Source: Clostridiales bacterium (lineage in GTDB: Bacteria > Bacillota > Clostridia > Christensenellales > Aristaeellaceae). From it: DNA of 64,000 nt. The position numbers were made by a program, and so were the translations under genes. Position 1 is the stretch's first letter. Each line of letters starts with the position of its first letter. The notes below the pieces were generated by a model, which was not told the origin of the DNA, did not search any database, and saw nothing but the letters and a program-made list of their open reading frames with translations. The stretch covers positions 175,793 to 239,792 of the forward strand of contig SVGT01000001.1 of assembly GCA_015056175.1 (NCBI GenBank), written 5' to 3'. Below, piece after piece: positions 14,996 to 23,952 of this stretch.

Positions 14996-16789
14996 TTATG
15001 CCTTCAGGGCTTCCTCCAGCATATCCACCGTATCGCTGAACACCTTCAGGGCGCTGCGCACGGTGCTTTCGTCGTTCATATCCACGCCGGCCAGCTTCAG
15101 CGCCTCAATGGGAGGCACGCTGCCACCTGCGGACAGGAACTTCTTGTAATCCGCAACGGCGCTTTCGCCCAGCGTCAGAATGCGGTCGGCAATGGCCACG
15201 GCGGCGGAGAAGCCGGTGGCGTACTGATACACATAGAAGGCGCGGTAGAAGTGGGGAATGCGCATCCACTCATGGCCGATCATATCGTCCACGTCCACGG
15301 CGGCGCCGTAATACTTTTTGTTCAGCTCCATGTACACCTTGGTCAGCGCCTCGTTGGTCAGCGCCTCGCCCCGCTCTGCCATCAGATGGCTTTCCTTTTC
15401 AAAGGCGGCAAACATGGTCTGGCGGAACACGGTGGTGCGGAATTCCTCCACCAGCTGGTTGCACAGGAAGGCGGTGGCCGTCTTGTTGCCCTTGAACTTG
15501 TTCATCAGGTGGCGCATGAGCAGCACCTCGTTGCAGGTGGAAGCCACTTCGGCTACAAACAGGCTGTAGCCCGCCTTGGTGAAGGGCAGGGCGTTATCGC
15601 TGTGCCAGGAATGCAGGGCATGGCCCATTTCGTGCGCCAGCGTCATGCAGCCCATCAGATCATCCGTATGGTTGAGGAGCACATAGGGGTGCACGTCGTA
15701 GCAGCCGGAGGAATAGGCGCCGGAGCGCTTGTTCTTGTTTTCGTAAACGTCGATCCAGCCCTCTTCCTTGGCCTTGCGCAGCAGGTTCAGATAATCCTCG
15801 CCCAGGGGCTTAAGGCCCTCCAGCACCAGATCGTAGGCTTCGTCATATGTCATCTTCATATCGAAATCTTCGATGATGGAGGTGTAGAGATCATACATGT
15901 TCAGCTTATCCAGGCCCAGCTTCTCCTTGCGGATGTTCAGCGCCTTGGTCAAAGCGGGCAGCGCCTCCTCCATGGCGGACAGCAAGCTGTCGTACACCTT
16001 TTCGGGGATCTGGCTGCCGTCCAGGGAGGCAGCGCGGCTGGAAGGATAATTGCGGGCGCGGGCGGTAAATACATCGCCCTTGACGGAGGAAGCGTACATG
16101 GCGGTGATGGTGGAGGCAAACTTGCCAAAGGTGCCCATCATGGCCTCATAGGCTTCCTTGCGCACAGCCTGGTTGCGGCTGCGGATCAATTCGCCGTAAT
16201 TGGCATGGGTCAGGCGGATCTTGTTGCCCTCGTCATCCGTCACTTCCGGGAAGGGCACGTCCACCGCATCAAACATGTTGAAAATGTCGCTGGGCGCGCC
16301 CAGCACTTCGCCGGCGGCAGCCAGCAGCTTTTCCTGCGCCGCGTCCAGGGTATGGGGCTTGCGGCGGAGGATCTCCTTGATGTACACGTCGTAATCCGCA
16401 AAATCGGGATCAGAGGCCAGCTCGAGCAGTTCCTCCTCAGGCATGGCCAGCAGTTCGGGCTCCAGGAACGCAGTGGCGCTCTGTGCTTCCACGATCAGGG
16501 ACATGGCGCGGGAGGCCAAAGCCTGATAGGTGGAGTTACCGCTGTCCTCATCCTGCTTCATGAAGGCGTAGCCGTACAGCTTATCCAGCATGCGCATGCC
16601 GCGGAAGCTTTCTATGATGGCCGCCTTGGGATCCTCCGCCACATGACCCTGGAAGCGGGCATACTCCCCAACCAGCTGGCGGATCCTGGCAAAATCCTGT
16701 TCAAACGCTTCGTCGTTTTCATAAATATCCGTCAGTTTCCACTGATATTTGGGATCCATTTCACTGCGGTTTTTCAATTCCTGTGCCAT
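14996..16789 (-). CDS. pepF: Oligoendopeptidase F (M3 metallopeptidase)
   Basis: 597-residue cytoplasmic zinc peptidase that cleaves short peptides. TLAHEMGHALHSWHS contains the HExxH zinc site, and the downstream EVASTCNE supplies the third ligand. The N-terminal WKLTDIYENDEAFEQDF is typical of PepF, as are the YDVHPYVLLNH segment and the length near 600. The ATG at 16789 follows GGAGGAAAAGT; the longer open frame lacks a ribosome site. No signal peptide is present. It is a single gene, convergent with DUF4127. The alternative PepF1/PepB naming cannot be settled from sequence. Confidence 0.93.
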   Translation of the reverse strand: MAQELKNRSEMDPKYQWKLTDIYENDEAFEQDFARIRQLVGEYARFQGHVAEDPKAAIIESFRGMRMLDKLYGYAFMKQDEDSGNSTYQALASRAMSLIVEAQSATAFLEPELLAMPEEELLELASDPDFADYDVYIKEILRRKPHTLDAAQEKLLAAAGEVLGAPSDIFNMFDAVDVPFPEVTDDEGNKIRLTHANYGELIRSRNQAVRKEAYEAMMGTFGKFASTITAMYASSVKGDVFTARARNYPSSRAASLDGSQIPEKVYDSLLSAMEEALPALTKALNIRKEKLGLDKLNMYDLYTSIIEDFDMKMTYDEAYDLVLEGLKPLGEDYLNLLRKAKEEGWIDVYENKNKRSGAYSSGCYDVHPYVLLNHTDDLMGCMTLAHEMGHALHSWHSDNALPFTKAGYSLFVAEVASTCNEVLLMRHLMNKFKGNKTATAFLCNQLVEEFRTTVFRQTMFAAFEKESHLMAERGEALTNEALTKVYMELNKKYYGAAVDVDDMIGHEWMRIPHFYRAFYVYQYATGFSAAVAIADRILTLGESAVADYKKFLSAGGSVPPIEALKLAGVDMNDESTVRSALKVFSDTVDMLEEALKA

Positions 16790-16862
16790 ACTTTTCCTCC
16801 GTAACGGGCCTGTGCCCGCATCCATTGTTTTGCCCACATTATATACTTGCCCGTCCGTTCCG

Positions 16863-17420
16863 TCAAGGAAGAAGGGCTGCAAAATCCACCGCCGTGCCAT
16901 TTTGGATGAGCGATGCGCACACATGCCCTTCTCCCTCAAAGGGCACACGCCCGCCCGCCGTGCCGATTTTTTCGCCCGCATTTACCGTTTCGCCCTCCGC
17001 GCAGCAGATCTCCCGAATCCCCCGGATGCGGCATTCCAAGTCCCCCTCCCGGATGCACACGCATCCGTCCATCGCCTGCACAACGGTGCCGGACAGCATG
17101 GCGTATACCGCGCTTCCCGGGGGCGCATCAAAATCGATGCCGGAATGGACGCCGTACATGCCCGCCTTGTCAAAATACACCGCAGAAAGCGAAAAGGGAC
17201 GGATCACGTCCCCCTCGCAGGGCGCGCAGAGTTTTTCCCGCTGCCCGTCCTGATGCTTTTTCAGCGTTTCATCCATGCTGTGCAGGGCGTTTTGCGCCAT
17301 TTCCGTCTGCGCATCCGCCCTTTTCGTCCACAGCGCAGACAGCAGCACCACGGCGGCGCACAGCACGCACATCAGCATATAGCCCCATCTTTCCAGCCAC
17401 TTTTTCAGCCTTCCGATCAT
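16863..17420 (-). CDS. Membrane-anchored M23/LytM-like protein with altered zinc site (SpoIIQ-like)
   Basis: 185 residues: a single transmembrane helix (about 14-32), a short charged linker, then an M23 domain from about 70. GVHSGIDFD holds H92 and D96 of the metal site. The C-terminal HxH of active LytM enzymes is replaced by H166-V-C168, so one zinc-ligand position is Cys. The anchor plus defective LytM layout recalls SpoIIQ, which joins forespore and mother cell during engulfment; yunB elsewhere in the window supports a spore former. It could also be an active endopeptidase with an unusual ligand. The ATG at 17420 follows GGAAGGGAG; a TTG 27 nt upstream has no ribosome site. Confidence 0.7.
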   Translation of the reverse strand: MIGRLKKWLERWGYMLMCVLCAAVVLLSALWTKRADAQTEMAQNALHSMDETLKKHQDGQREKLCAPCEGDVIRPFSLSAVYFDKAGMYGVHSGIDFDAPPGSAVYAMLSGTVVQAMDGCVCIREGDLECRIRGIREICCAEGETVNAGEKIGTAGGRVPFEGEGHVCASLIQNGTAVDFAALLP

Positions 17421-17507
17421 ACAAAAAACGCACTCCCTTCCATACAAGAGCGTGCGTCATTTTGCTTTTTTTCATACCGCACCCAAGCACATGCGTCATG
17501 ATGCTTT

Positions 17508-18386
17508 TTATATAACACCGGTGCCGTCAAAGGGCGGCGTGTAGGAGGAGGACGCCGATTCCGCCTCCTGGGAAAAGCCCAGAATGCCAATTTCCGCAGC
17601 GTAATCCATCACCCGGGTATATTCATCATCCGTGATACGCCTGTCCAGCCCCTTGATTTTGCAGCGCTCCTGGGGCGTGTACTGCCGCATGATGCTGACA
17701 GGCACCCGGGGCATGTGCGCTTTGATAAAATCCAATACCTGCATGGCGTCCCTGGTGCAGCCGGGCAGGATCAGATGCCGCACGATCATGCCCTTTTGCA
17801 GCATGCCGTCCTCATCATATACATTGTCCCCCACCTGGCGGTGCATTTCGCAAAGCGCCCGGGAGGCCACGTCAAAATAATCCTCCGCCTGGACGCACAG
17901 CTTGGACAGCCTGGGCGATACGTGCTTTAAGTCCGGCAGATAAATATCCACCACGCCCTCCAGCATCTTCAGCGTTTCCACCCGCTCGTAGCCGCCTGTA
18001 TTCCAGACCACGGGCACAGCGGGCTTCACCCGTTCCAGCGCCCGGATAATGACGGGCGCAAAGGGCGTGCCGGTAACGATGTTCAGGTTATGCGCGCCTG
18101 CATCAATGAGCGCGCGGAACATATCGCAAAGCTTATCCTCGCTGACGGGAAAGCCAAAGCCGTCATGGCTGATGGGCGCATTCTGGCAAAAGGCGCACTT
18201 GAGCGTGCAGCCGGAAAAAAACACCGTGCCGCTGCCTCTTGTACCCGAAATGCAGGGCTCCTCCCACATATGCAGCGCCGCCCGCGCCGCCTTCACCTCC
18301 GCGCCCATGCGGCAAAAGCCGCGCTGCTCGTAGCGGTTTACCCGGCACATTCTGGGGCACAGAGCGCACATTTCAAAATGATCCAT
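17508..18386 (-). CDS. Radical SAM protein, pyruvate-formate-lyase-activase-like
   Basis: 292-residue cytoplasmic protein. SGCTLKCAFCQN (58-69) carries the CxxxCxxC cluster motif (C60, C64, C67) for the SAM-binding 4Fe-4S centre. An N-terminal CALCPRMC...GFC cluster (C7 to C25) may bind another metal. The sequence fits the COG1313-type PflX/activase-like family of uncharacterised radical SAM proteins rather than true PflA, which lacks the N-terminal Cys cluster. No glycyl-radical enzyme is adjacent. The start at 18386 follows GGGAGGGAA; M6 is a possible alternative start. It is divergent from addA. Confidence 0.85.
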   Translation of the reverse strand: MDHFEMCALCPRMCRVNRYEQRGFCRMGAEVKAARAALHMWEEPCISGTRGSGTVFFSGCTLKCAFCQNAPISHDGFGFPVSEDKLCDMFRALIDAGAHNLNIVTGTPFAPVIIRALERVKPAVPVVWNTGGYERVETLKMLEGVVDIYLPDLKHVSPRLSKLCVQAEDYFDVASRALCEMHRQVGDNVYDEDGMLQKGMIVRHLILPGCTRDAMQVLDFIKAHMPRVPVSIMRQYTPQERCKIKGLDRRITDDEYTRVMDYAAEIGILGFSQEAESASSSYTPPFDGTGVI

Positions 18387-18457
18387 TCCATTCCCTCCCG
18401 TACCCGTATTTTACAGGATGTTTTTTGATCTTTCAAGGAGACGCAAAGATAAATATG

Positions 18458-18466
18458 TGCTATAAT
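18458..18466 (+). promoter_or_regulatory. Extended -10 promoter of addA
   Basis: TGC (18458-18460) precedes TATAAT (18461-18466). There is no good -35 box at the expected distance, as is usual for extended -10 promoters. Confidence 0.6.
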
Positions 18467-18502
18467 GTATATTGAATATGTATGTACTGACGGAGGTCGC
18501 CT

Positions 18503-21500
18503 ATGCCCCAATGGACCAAGGAACAGCAAAGCGTGCTTACCTGCCACAGCGACAGGCTGCTGGTGAGCGCCGCCGCGGGCTCGGGCAAAACCGCCGTGCT
18601 GGTGGAAAAGGTATACAGGCTTTTGCAAAACGGCGCGGATATTGAGCGGATGCTCATCGTCACCTTCACCCGCGCCGCAGCAGGCGAAATGCGCGACCGC
18701 ATCGAAAAGCGGCTGAGCGAGGAAACGGATCCCCATCTGCGCCGCCAGAGCGCGCACATCGGCCGCGCCATGATCTCCACCTTGCATTCCTTCTGCCAGA
18801 AATTCCTGCGGGAGCAGTTTGCAGCCGCAGGCATCGATCCCATGTTCCGCCTGGGCAGCGAGCATGAACTGCTCCCCCTCCGGGAAAAGGCGCTGGCCGT
18901 GGAAATGGAAAAGGCCTACGAAAGCCCCAGCGCCGACGAGCAGGCGCTGTTTGCCTCCTTTGACGATGAGCAGATCACGGAGATGGCAGGGCAATTGCGC
19001 ACCTTTCTGCTCTCCCGCGCCGATCCCTTTGACTGGGCGCGGGAAAAGCTGGAGCAGGGCCTGACGCCCTTCCTTACGCAATTGTGGCAGCGGTGCCGGC
19101 AGCAGCTTAAGGGCGCACAGCAGCTGCTTGACAGGATGGACCGCATTTTGTCCCTGCCCGGCGCGCCGGAACGGTATCAGGATACCCTGAACGCCGACCG
19201 GGAGCTGACGCGCATGCTGCTGCTTGCCTGCGACAACCGGGAATTGACGGACGGCAGCATCCAGTTTACCCGTCTGGCCGTAAAGCGCAAGGGGCAGACG
19301 GACGATCCCGCCGTCACCGAGCAGTACAAGGAAGTCCGCGAGGAATGGAAACAGTGCCTCCGGGACGCCCGTGCGCTGCTGCCCGGCCATCTGCCCACCG
19401 CACAGGAGACCTACGAGTATACCCTGCCCGCCCTGCGCGCGCTGATCACGCTGGTGGAAAAAAGCGAAAACCGCTATTTTGCCTACAAAAAGCGCCGCAA
19501 CATGCTGGATTTTTCCGATCTGGAGCACCTGACGCTGCAGGTGCTGAAAAACGACACCGTGCGCAAAAGCGCAGCCGGTCAGTTTGATTATCTGTTTGTG
19601 GACGAATATCAGGACGTAAGCGGCATTCAGGAAGCCATCGTAAACGCCCTGCACATAGAAGGGCAAAACGCCCTCTTCCTGGTAGGCGACGTGAAGCAGA
19701 GCATCTACCGCTTCCGCCTGGCCGACCCTACCTTGTTTTTGCAAAAATACGAAGCCTTCTCTGCGGATGAAAACGCCGAAAACCGCAAAATTCTCCTCAG
19801 CGCCAACTTCCGCTCGGCGGAAAACGTGCTGCTATCCACCAACCATGTGTTTTCCCACGCCATGCGCCGGGACGAAACCGAGATCGAGTATGACGAAAGC
19901 GCCATGCTCCGTCCGGGCGGCATTCAGGAAAAAGGCCCGGAAACGGAATTGATCATCCTGCGCAGGGAGGAAGAGGGCAGCGAGGAGGAGGAAAGCGAAG
20001 GCGAAATGCCCCGGGGCTATCTGGCCGAGGCGCAAATCATCGCCCGCCGCATCCGGGAATTGCTCGCTACCGAAACGCTGCCCGGCAAGGAGGGCGCTCC
20101 CCGCAGGCCCGTCCGCTTCCGGGATATGGTGATCCTTCTGCGCAACGCCTCCAACCGGGCGGGCGAAATTGCCAAGCTCCTGGAAAAAGAGGGCATTCCC
20201 GTGTTTACCGATTCCGACGGCCAGTATTACGACCTGCCGGAGGTGCGGGATATGCTGTCCCTGCTCCGGGTCATCGTCAACCCCGAGGAGGATCTGGCGC
20301 TGCTCTCTGCGCTGCGCTGCCCCTGCTTCCGCTTTTCCGAGGAGGAGCTTGCCCGCATCCGCCTCACGCTGCAAGGCCGCGGCGTGCCCTTCCACAAGGC
20401 CTTCCGCAAAGCCATGGAGCGCACGGATGCGCTGGGCGAAAAATGTCAGAGCGCCTGGCGCCAATTGGAAAGCTGGCGCTTCCTTTCCCGCAATTTGCCC
20501 CTGGATACGTTCATCTGGCGATTAATTGAAGAAAGCATGCTCTGCCTCAAGGCCGGCGCATACGAGGATGCGCAATTGCGCCGCGCCAGCCTGCGCCTGT
20601 TTGCAGAGCGGGCGCAGGGCGATAACGCCCGTCTGTCCGTCCGGCAGTTTCTCACCGCCATGGACGACGCCCGCAGGTCCGGCGATAAGACGGGCGCCAA
20701 GACGCTGGGCGAAAGCGAGGACGTGGTGCGCATCATGACGCTGCACAAGTCCAAGGGTCTGGAATTCCCCATCGTATTTATCATGGAAATGAGCCGTCCC
20801 TTCCGCGGGGACGGCGACAGCGCCTCCATCCGCATGGACGAGCATCTGGGCTGCGCCCTGCGCTATGTGGACGGCGAAAACCGCCTGACACGGGAAAACG
20901 CAGCCATGACCGCCATCCGGGAAAAAAGCGCCATGCAGCACCGGGCGGAGGAGGCGCGGCTTTTGTACGTGGGCATGACCCGCGCCAAGCACCGCCTCAT
21001 CATGACCGCATCGCCCCGCAATTTTGAAAAAGCGGTGCAAAACCGTCAGCGCAGCGCCTTCCGCGCCGGCAGCGCGCACTGCATGCTGGACTGGGTCACC
21101 GATGCGCTGGGCGATGAGGCGCTTGCGCAGGAAGGCTTCCACACCGCCCGGAACGGCAGCCGCTGGCGCATTCTGTTCCCCTATACGCACAAGCTGCTGC
21201 GGGAGGAGGAGGGGGCTTCCCTTTCCGTCCCGCCCCTTGACATGACGCCCCCGGACGGCGCTACCGTCCTGCGCATGACGCGGGAAAACGCCGTGCTGCC
21301 GCCCCTCAAGTCCTCCGTCACTTCCATTTCTCACCGCATGCTGCGCACTGCCGGCGACGATACCGAAACGCCGGATACCAAGCGCGCAGAGATCCGTTTC
21401 CGCCCGGAAGCGCGGCCTGCCTTCCTGCAGGAAAGCGCTGCCCTCACCGGCGCCGAGCGCGGCACGGTGATCCACCGGGCGCTGGGGCTTGTGCCCCTTG

Positions 21501-21931
21501 ACCCCTGCCGGAACGGACACGCAGACGAAGCCCTTGCCATGCTCTCCCACCGGGGCATCTTTACACGCGCGGAGGAAAAGGCGCTGTTTGCCCCCAGGGC
21601 GCAAAGCGCCATCCGGCAGTTCTTTGATTCGCCCCTTGGCAAGCGCATGCTGCTAAGCCCCCGCGTGGAGCGGGAATGGAGCTTCACCTGGCACCTGAAC
21701 CGGGCGGAAAGCGAATATGTGCAGGGTACCGTGGACCTGTGCTTTATGGAAGACGGAATGTGGGTGCTGTGCGATTACAAAACGGACGCGCTGGATGCGG
21801 ATGCGCTGCGGGAGCGTTACCGGATGCAGCTTTCCCTGTACAAAAAAGCGCTGGAAGAGATCACCCGCATCCCCGTAAAGGAAATGTGCCTTTACTCCCT
21901 GCACCTTGGTAAAACCGTTTCCCTTGACTGA
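18503..21931 (+). CDS. addA: ATP-dependent helicase/nuclease subunit A
   Basis: 1142 residues. AddA is the UvrD-like helicase and nuclease subunit of AddAB, which processes double-strand breaks for recombination. The Walker A is AAAGSGKT (K29), FTRAAAGEMRDRI is helicase motif Ia, LFVDEYQDVS (D367) is motif II, and GLEFPIVF and VGMTRAKHRL are late helicase motifs. The C-terminal RecB-type nuclease has GTVDLCF (D1078) and DYKTD (D1091), followed by QLSLYKKAL. CGGAGG lies before the ATG. The usual partner addB is not adjacent: upstream is a divergent radical SAM gene. It is followed 18 nt later by prmA, so addA-prmA-truA is probably one operon. Confidence 0.95.
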   Translation: MPQWTKEQQSVLTCHSDRLLVSAAAGSGKTAVLVEKVYRLLQNGADIERMLIVTFTRAAAGEMRDRIEKRLSEETDPHLRRQSAHIGRAMISTLHSFCQKFLREQFAAAGIDPMFRLGSEHELLPLREKALAVEMEKAYESPSADEQALFASFDDEQITEMAGQLRTFLLSRADPFDWAREKLEQGLTPFLTQLWQRCRQQLKGAQQLLDRMDRILSLPGAPERYQDTLNADRELTRMLLLACDNRELTDGSIQFTRLAVKRKGQTDDPAVTEQYKEVREEWKQCLRDARALLPGHLPTAQETYEYTLPALRALITLVEKSENRYFAYKKRRNMLDFSDLEHLTLQVLKNDTVRKSAAGQFDYLFVDEYQDVSGIQEAIVNALHIEGQNALFLVGDVKQSIYRFRLADPTLFLQKYEAFSADENAENRKILLSANFRSAENVLLSTNHVFSHAMRRDETEIEYDESAMLRPGGIQEKGPETELIILRREEEGSEEEESEGEMPRGYLAEAQIIARRIRELLATETLPGKEGAPRRPVRFRDMVILLRNASNRAGEIAKLLEKEGIPVFTDSDGQYYDLPEVRDMLSLLRVIVNPEEDLALLSALRCPCFRFSEEELARIRLTLQGRGVPFHKAFRKAMERTDALGEKCQSAWRQLESWRFLSRNLPLDTFIWRLIEESMLCLKAGAYEDAQLRRASLRLFAERAQGDNARLSVRQFLTAMDDARRSGDKTGAKTLGESEDVVRIMTLHKSKGLEFPIVFIMEMSRPFRGDGDSASIRMDEHLGCALRYVDGENRLTRENAAMTAIREKSAMQHRAEEARLLYVGMTRAKHRLIMTASPRNFEKAVQNRQRSAFRAGSAHCMLDWVTDALGDEALAQEGFHTARNGSRWRILFPYTHKLLREEEGASLSVPPLDMTPPDGATVLRMTRENAVLPPLKSSVTSISHRMLRTAGDDTETPDTKRAEIRFRPEARPAFLQESAALTGAERGTVIHRALGLVPLDPCRNGHADEALAMLSHRGIFTRAEEKALFAPRAQSAIRQFFDSPLGKRMLLSPRVEREWSFTWHLNRAESEYVQGTVDLCFMEDGMWVLCDYKTDALDADALRERYRMQLSLYKKALEEITRIPVKEMCLYSLHLGKTVSLD

Positions 21932-21949
21932 AACAGGAGGAATAGCAAT

Positions 21950-22885
21950 ATGGATTATGTAGAAATCACCGTTTCCACTTCTTCCCTGGGCGCAGACGCC
22001 GTCAGCAACGAGATGCTGCGTCTGGGCGCCGCCGGTACTCAGATCCTGGACCGCGCCGACCTTCCCGATCCCGAAAAGCCCGTGCACAACTGGGAGCTGA
22101 TGGATCAGAGCGTAATCGACAACATGCCCGAGGACGTGCAGGTGAAGGCCTGGTATCAGGAGGACGAGACCCCCGTCATTCTGGAAAAGCTGCGCGCCTT
22201 TTTGCCCTCTCTCCGGGAAAGCTGCCAGTTTGACCTGGGCACCCTGGCCGTCAGCGTACAGAGCGTGCAGGATACCGACTGGAACGAAAACTGGAAAAAG
22301 TATTACAAGCCCTTCCGTGCCGGCAAGCACCTGGTCATCAAGCCCAGCTGGGAAAGCTGGGACGCTCAGGAGGGCGATCTGATCATCGAAATGGATCCCG
22401 GCATGGCCTTTGGCACGGGCACCCACGAAACCACCGCGCTGTGTGTGGAACTGATCGAGGATTATTACAAGGGCGGAAGCCTGCTGGACGTGGGCACGGG
22501 CAGCGGCATTCTGGCGCTGTGCGCCGCAAAGCTGGGCGCAAGCGATATCACCGCCGTGGATATCGATCCCGACGCCGTGCGCGTTGCCAGGGAAAACGCA
22601 GAGCGCAACGGCGTTGCGGACAAGATCGACGTGCGCGAAGGCGATCTGATCCAGGGCCTGGACCGTCATTTTGATTTTGCCGCCGCCAATATCCTGGCGC
22701 CCATTGTGAAAATCCTCCTGGCCCCCATGTACAAGCATACCGTGCCGGGCGGATTGTTTATCTGCTCCGGCATCCTCAGGGAGCAGGAGGAGGACGTGTG
22801 CGCCGCCATCACCGCCGCCGGCTATACACTGCTGGAAGTGCGCCGCAAGAACGACTGGGTGGCCATGGCTGCAAGAAAGGACTGA
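21950..22885 (+). CDS. prmA: Ribosomal protein L11 methyltransferase
   Basis: 311 residues. PrmA uses S-adenosylmethionine to trimethylate ribosomal protein L11. The N-terminal substrate-recognition domain leads to DTDWNENWKKYYKPF, a PrmA signature, then FGTGTHETTALC and the SAM-binding DVGTGSGILALCAAKLGA. ANILAPIV is the catalytic-domain motif near the end. AGGAGG precedes the ATG. The stop codon ends one base before the truA start, so translation is probably coupled. Length and motif order match the family. Confidence 0.95.
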   Translation: MDYVEITVSTSSLGADAVSNEMLRLGAAGTQILDRADLPDPEKPVHNWELMDQSVIDNMPEDVQVKAWYQEDETPVILEKLRAFLPSLRESCQFDLGTLAVSVQSVQDTDWNENWKKYYKPFRAGKHLVIKPSWESWDAQEGDLIIEMDPGMAFGTGTHETTALCVELIEDYYKGGSLLDVGTGSGILALCAAKLGASDITAVDIDPDAVRVARENAERNGVADKIDVREGDLIQGLDRHFDFAAANILAPIVKILLAPMYKHTVPGGLFICSGILREQEEDVCAAITAAGYTLLEVRRKNDWVAMAARKD

Positions 22886-22886
22886 C

Positions 22887-23642
22887 ATGCGAATCCTTCT
22901 CACCGTTGCCTATCGCGGCAGCAACTACTGCGGCTGGCAGTGGCAGGAAAACGGCCCCTCCATCCAGCAGGAATTGGAAACGGCGCTGGAAAAGGCGCTG
23001 GGGCATTTTGTGCGCGTCACCGGCGCCAGCCGCACGGATGCAGGCGTGCACGCCCTGTGCCAGCGGGCGCAGTTTGATACCGACGCCCGCATCCCGCCCG
23101 AGCGCTACCCCTTTGTGCTCAACCGCTTCCTGCCGCCGGATATCCGGGTAACCCACGGCCAGCAGGTGGAGGACGATTTCCACGCCCGCTTCATGGCGGA
23201 CCGGAAAATCTACACCTACCGCATCTATAATGCCCCCGTAGCCAGTGCCCTTCATTACGATACCACCGCCCATGTACCCGTCCGTCTGGACGAAAAAAAG
23301 ATGCATGACGCCGTGCAGTGCATCGTGGGCACTCACGATTTTGCCGCCTTCGTAGCATCCGGCGGCAGCCAGAAGACCACCGTGCGCACCATCTACAGCG
23401 CCAAAGTGGAACGGAACGGCGCGCTCATCACCTTCACCGTGTGCGGAAACGCCTTCCTCTACAACATGGTGCGCATCATTGCCGGCACGCTGATCTACAT
23501 CGGGCAGGGCAAATTGCCGCCCGAGTGTCTCTTGCAGGCGCTGGAAAGCGGCAGCCGGCTGGACCTTGGCATCACCGCGCCCGCCCACGGGCTGGAGCTT
23601 ACCCACGTGGGGTATCGGGAGGAATACCGCATCCTTCCGTGA
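22887..23642 (+). CDS. truA: tRNA pseudouridine synthase A
   Basis: 251 residues. TruA makes pseudouridine at positions 38-40 of the tRNA anticodon arm. ASRTDAGVHA (47-56) contains the catalytic Asp, D51. KIYTYRIYN and NAFLYNMVRIIAGTLIYIGQGK are further family motifs. The gene starts 1 nt after the prmA stop, and AAGAAAGGA inside the prmA end serves as its ribosome site. It ends the addA-prmA-truA operon. Confidence 0.95.
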   Translation: MRILLTVAYRGSNYCGWQWQENGPSIQQELETALEKALGHFVRVTGASRTDAGVHALCQRAQFDTDARIPPERYPFVLNRFLPPDIRVTHGQQVEDDFHARFMADRKIYTYRIYNAPVASALHYDTTAHVPVRLDEKKMHDAVQCIVGTHDFAAFVASGGSQKTTVRTIYSAKVERNGALITFTVCGNAFLYNMVRIIAGTLIYIGQGKLPPECLLQALESGSRLDLGITAPAHGLELTHVGYREEYRILP

Positions 23643-23679
23643 ATTTTTGGTAAACACTGCCCAAACCCACGCTCCGCCA

Positions 23680-23708
23680 TTGAAAATTGCGCGTTTTGCG
23701 TATATAAT
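23680..23708 (+). promoter_or_regulatory. Promoter of the DUF951-lepB operon
   Basis: TTGAAA (23680-23685), a 17-bp spacer and TATAAT (23703-23708), 29 nt before the ATG. Confidence 0.85.
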
Positions 23709-23736
23709 GAGTACATTCCACCCGCAGGAGGCCACC

Positions 23737-23937
23737 ATGACAGATGAAATCAGACTGGGCGACGTGATCCGCACCCGCAAAAGCCATCCCTGCGGCAGCG
23801 ATGAATGGACCGTCATCCGCATTGGCGCGGATATCAAGATCAAGTGTCACGGCTGCAGCCGCATCGTGATGCTGGACCGGGACGCCTTCCTCAAGCGGCG
23901 CAAAATGACGCTTAAGCAAGGCCCTGAAAATCCATGA
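23737..23937 (+). CDS. DUF951 family small protein
   Basis: 66 residues. The sequence MTDEIRLGDVIRTRKSHPCG, then EWTVIRIGADIKIKCHGC and VMLDRDAFLKR, is the complete DUF951 (YyzM-type) pattern. Three Cys residues (HPCG, CHGC) suggest possible metal binding. It is widely conserved in Firmicutes with no established function; it may bind nucleic acid given its basic character. CAGGAGG precedes the ATG. It lies 15 nt upstream of lepB and shares its transcript. Confidence 0.88.
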   Translation: MTDEIRLGDVIRTRKSHPCGSDEWTVIRIGADIKIKCHGCSRIVMLDRDAFLKRRKMTLKQGPENP

Positions 23938-23952
23938 AAGAAGGTTACCGCA

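Noticed and set aside
14867..16804. A 645-codon plus-strand frame opposite pepF
   Set aside because: Antisense shadow, His/Gln/Gly-rich with no start signal; the minus strand has the HExxH peptidase.
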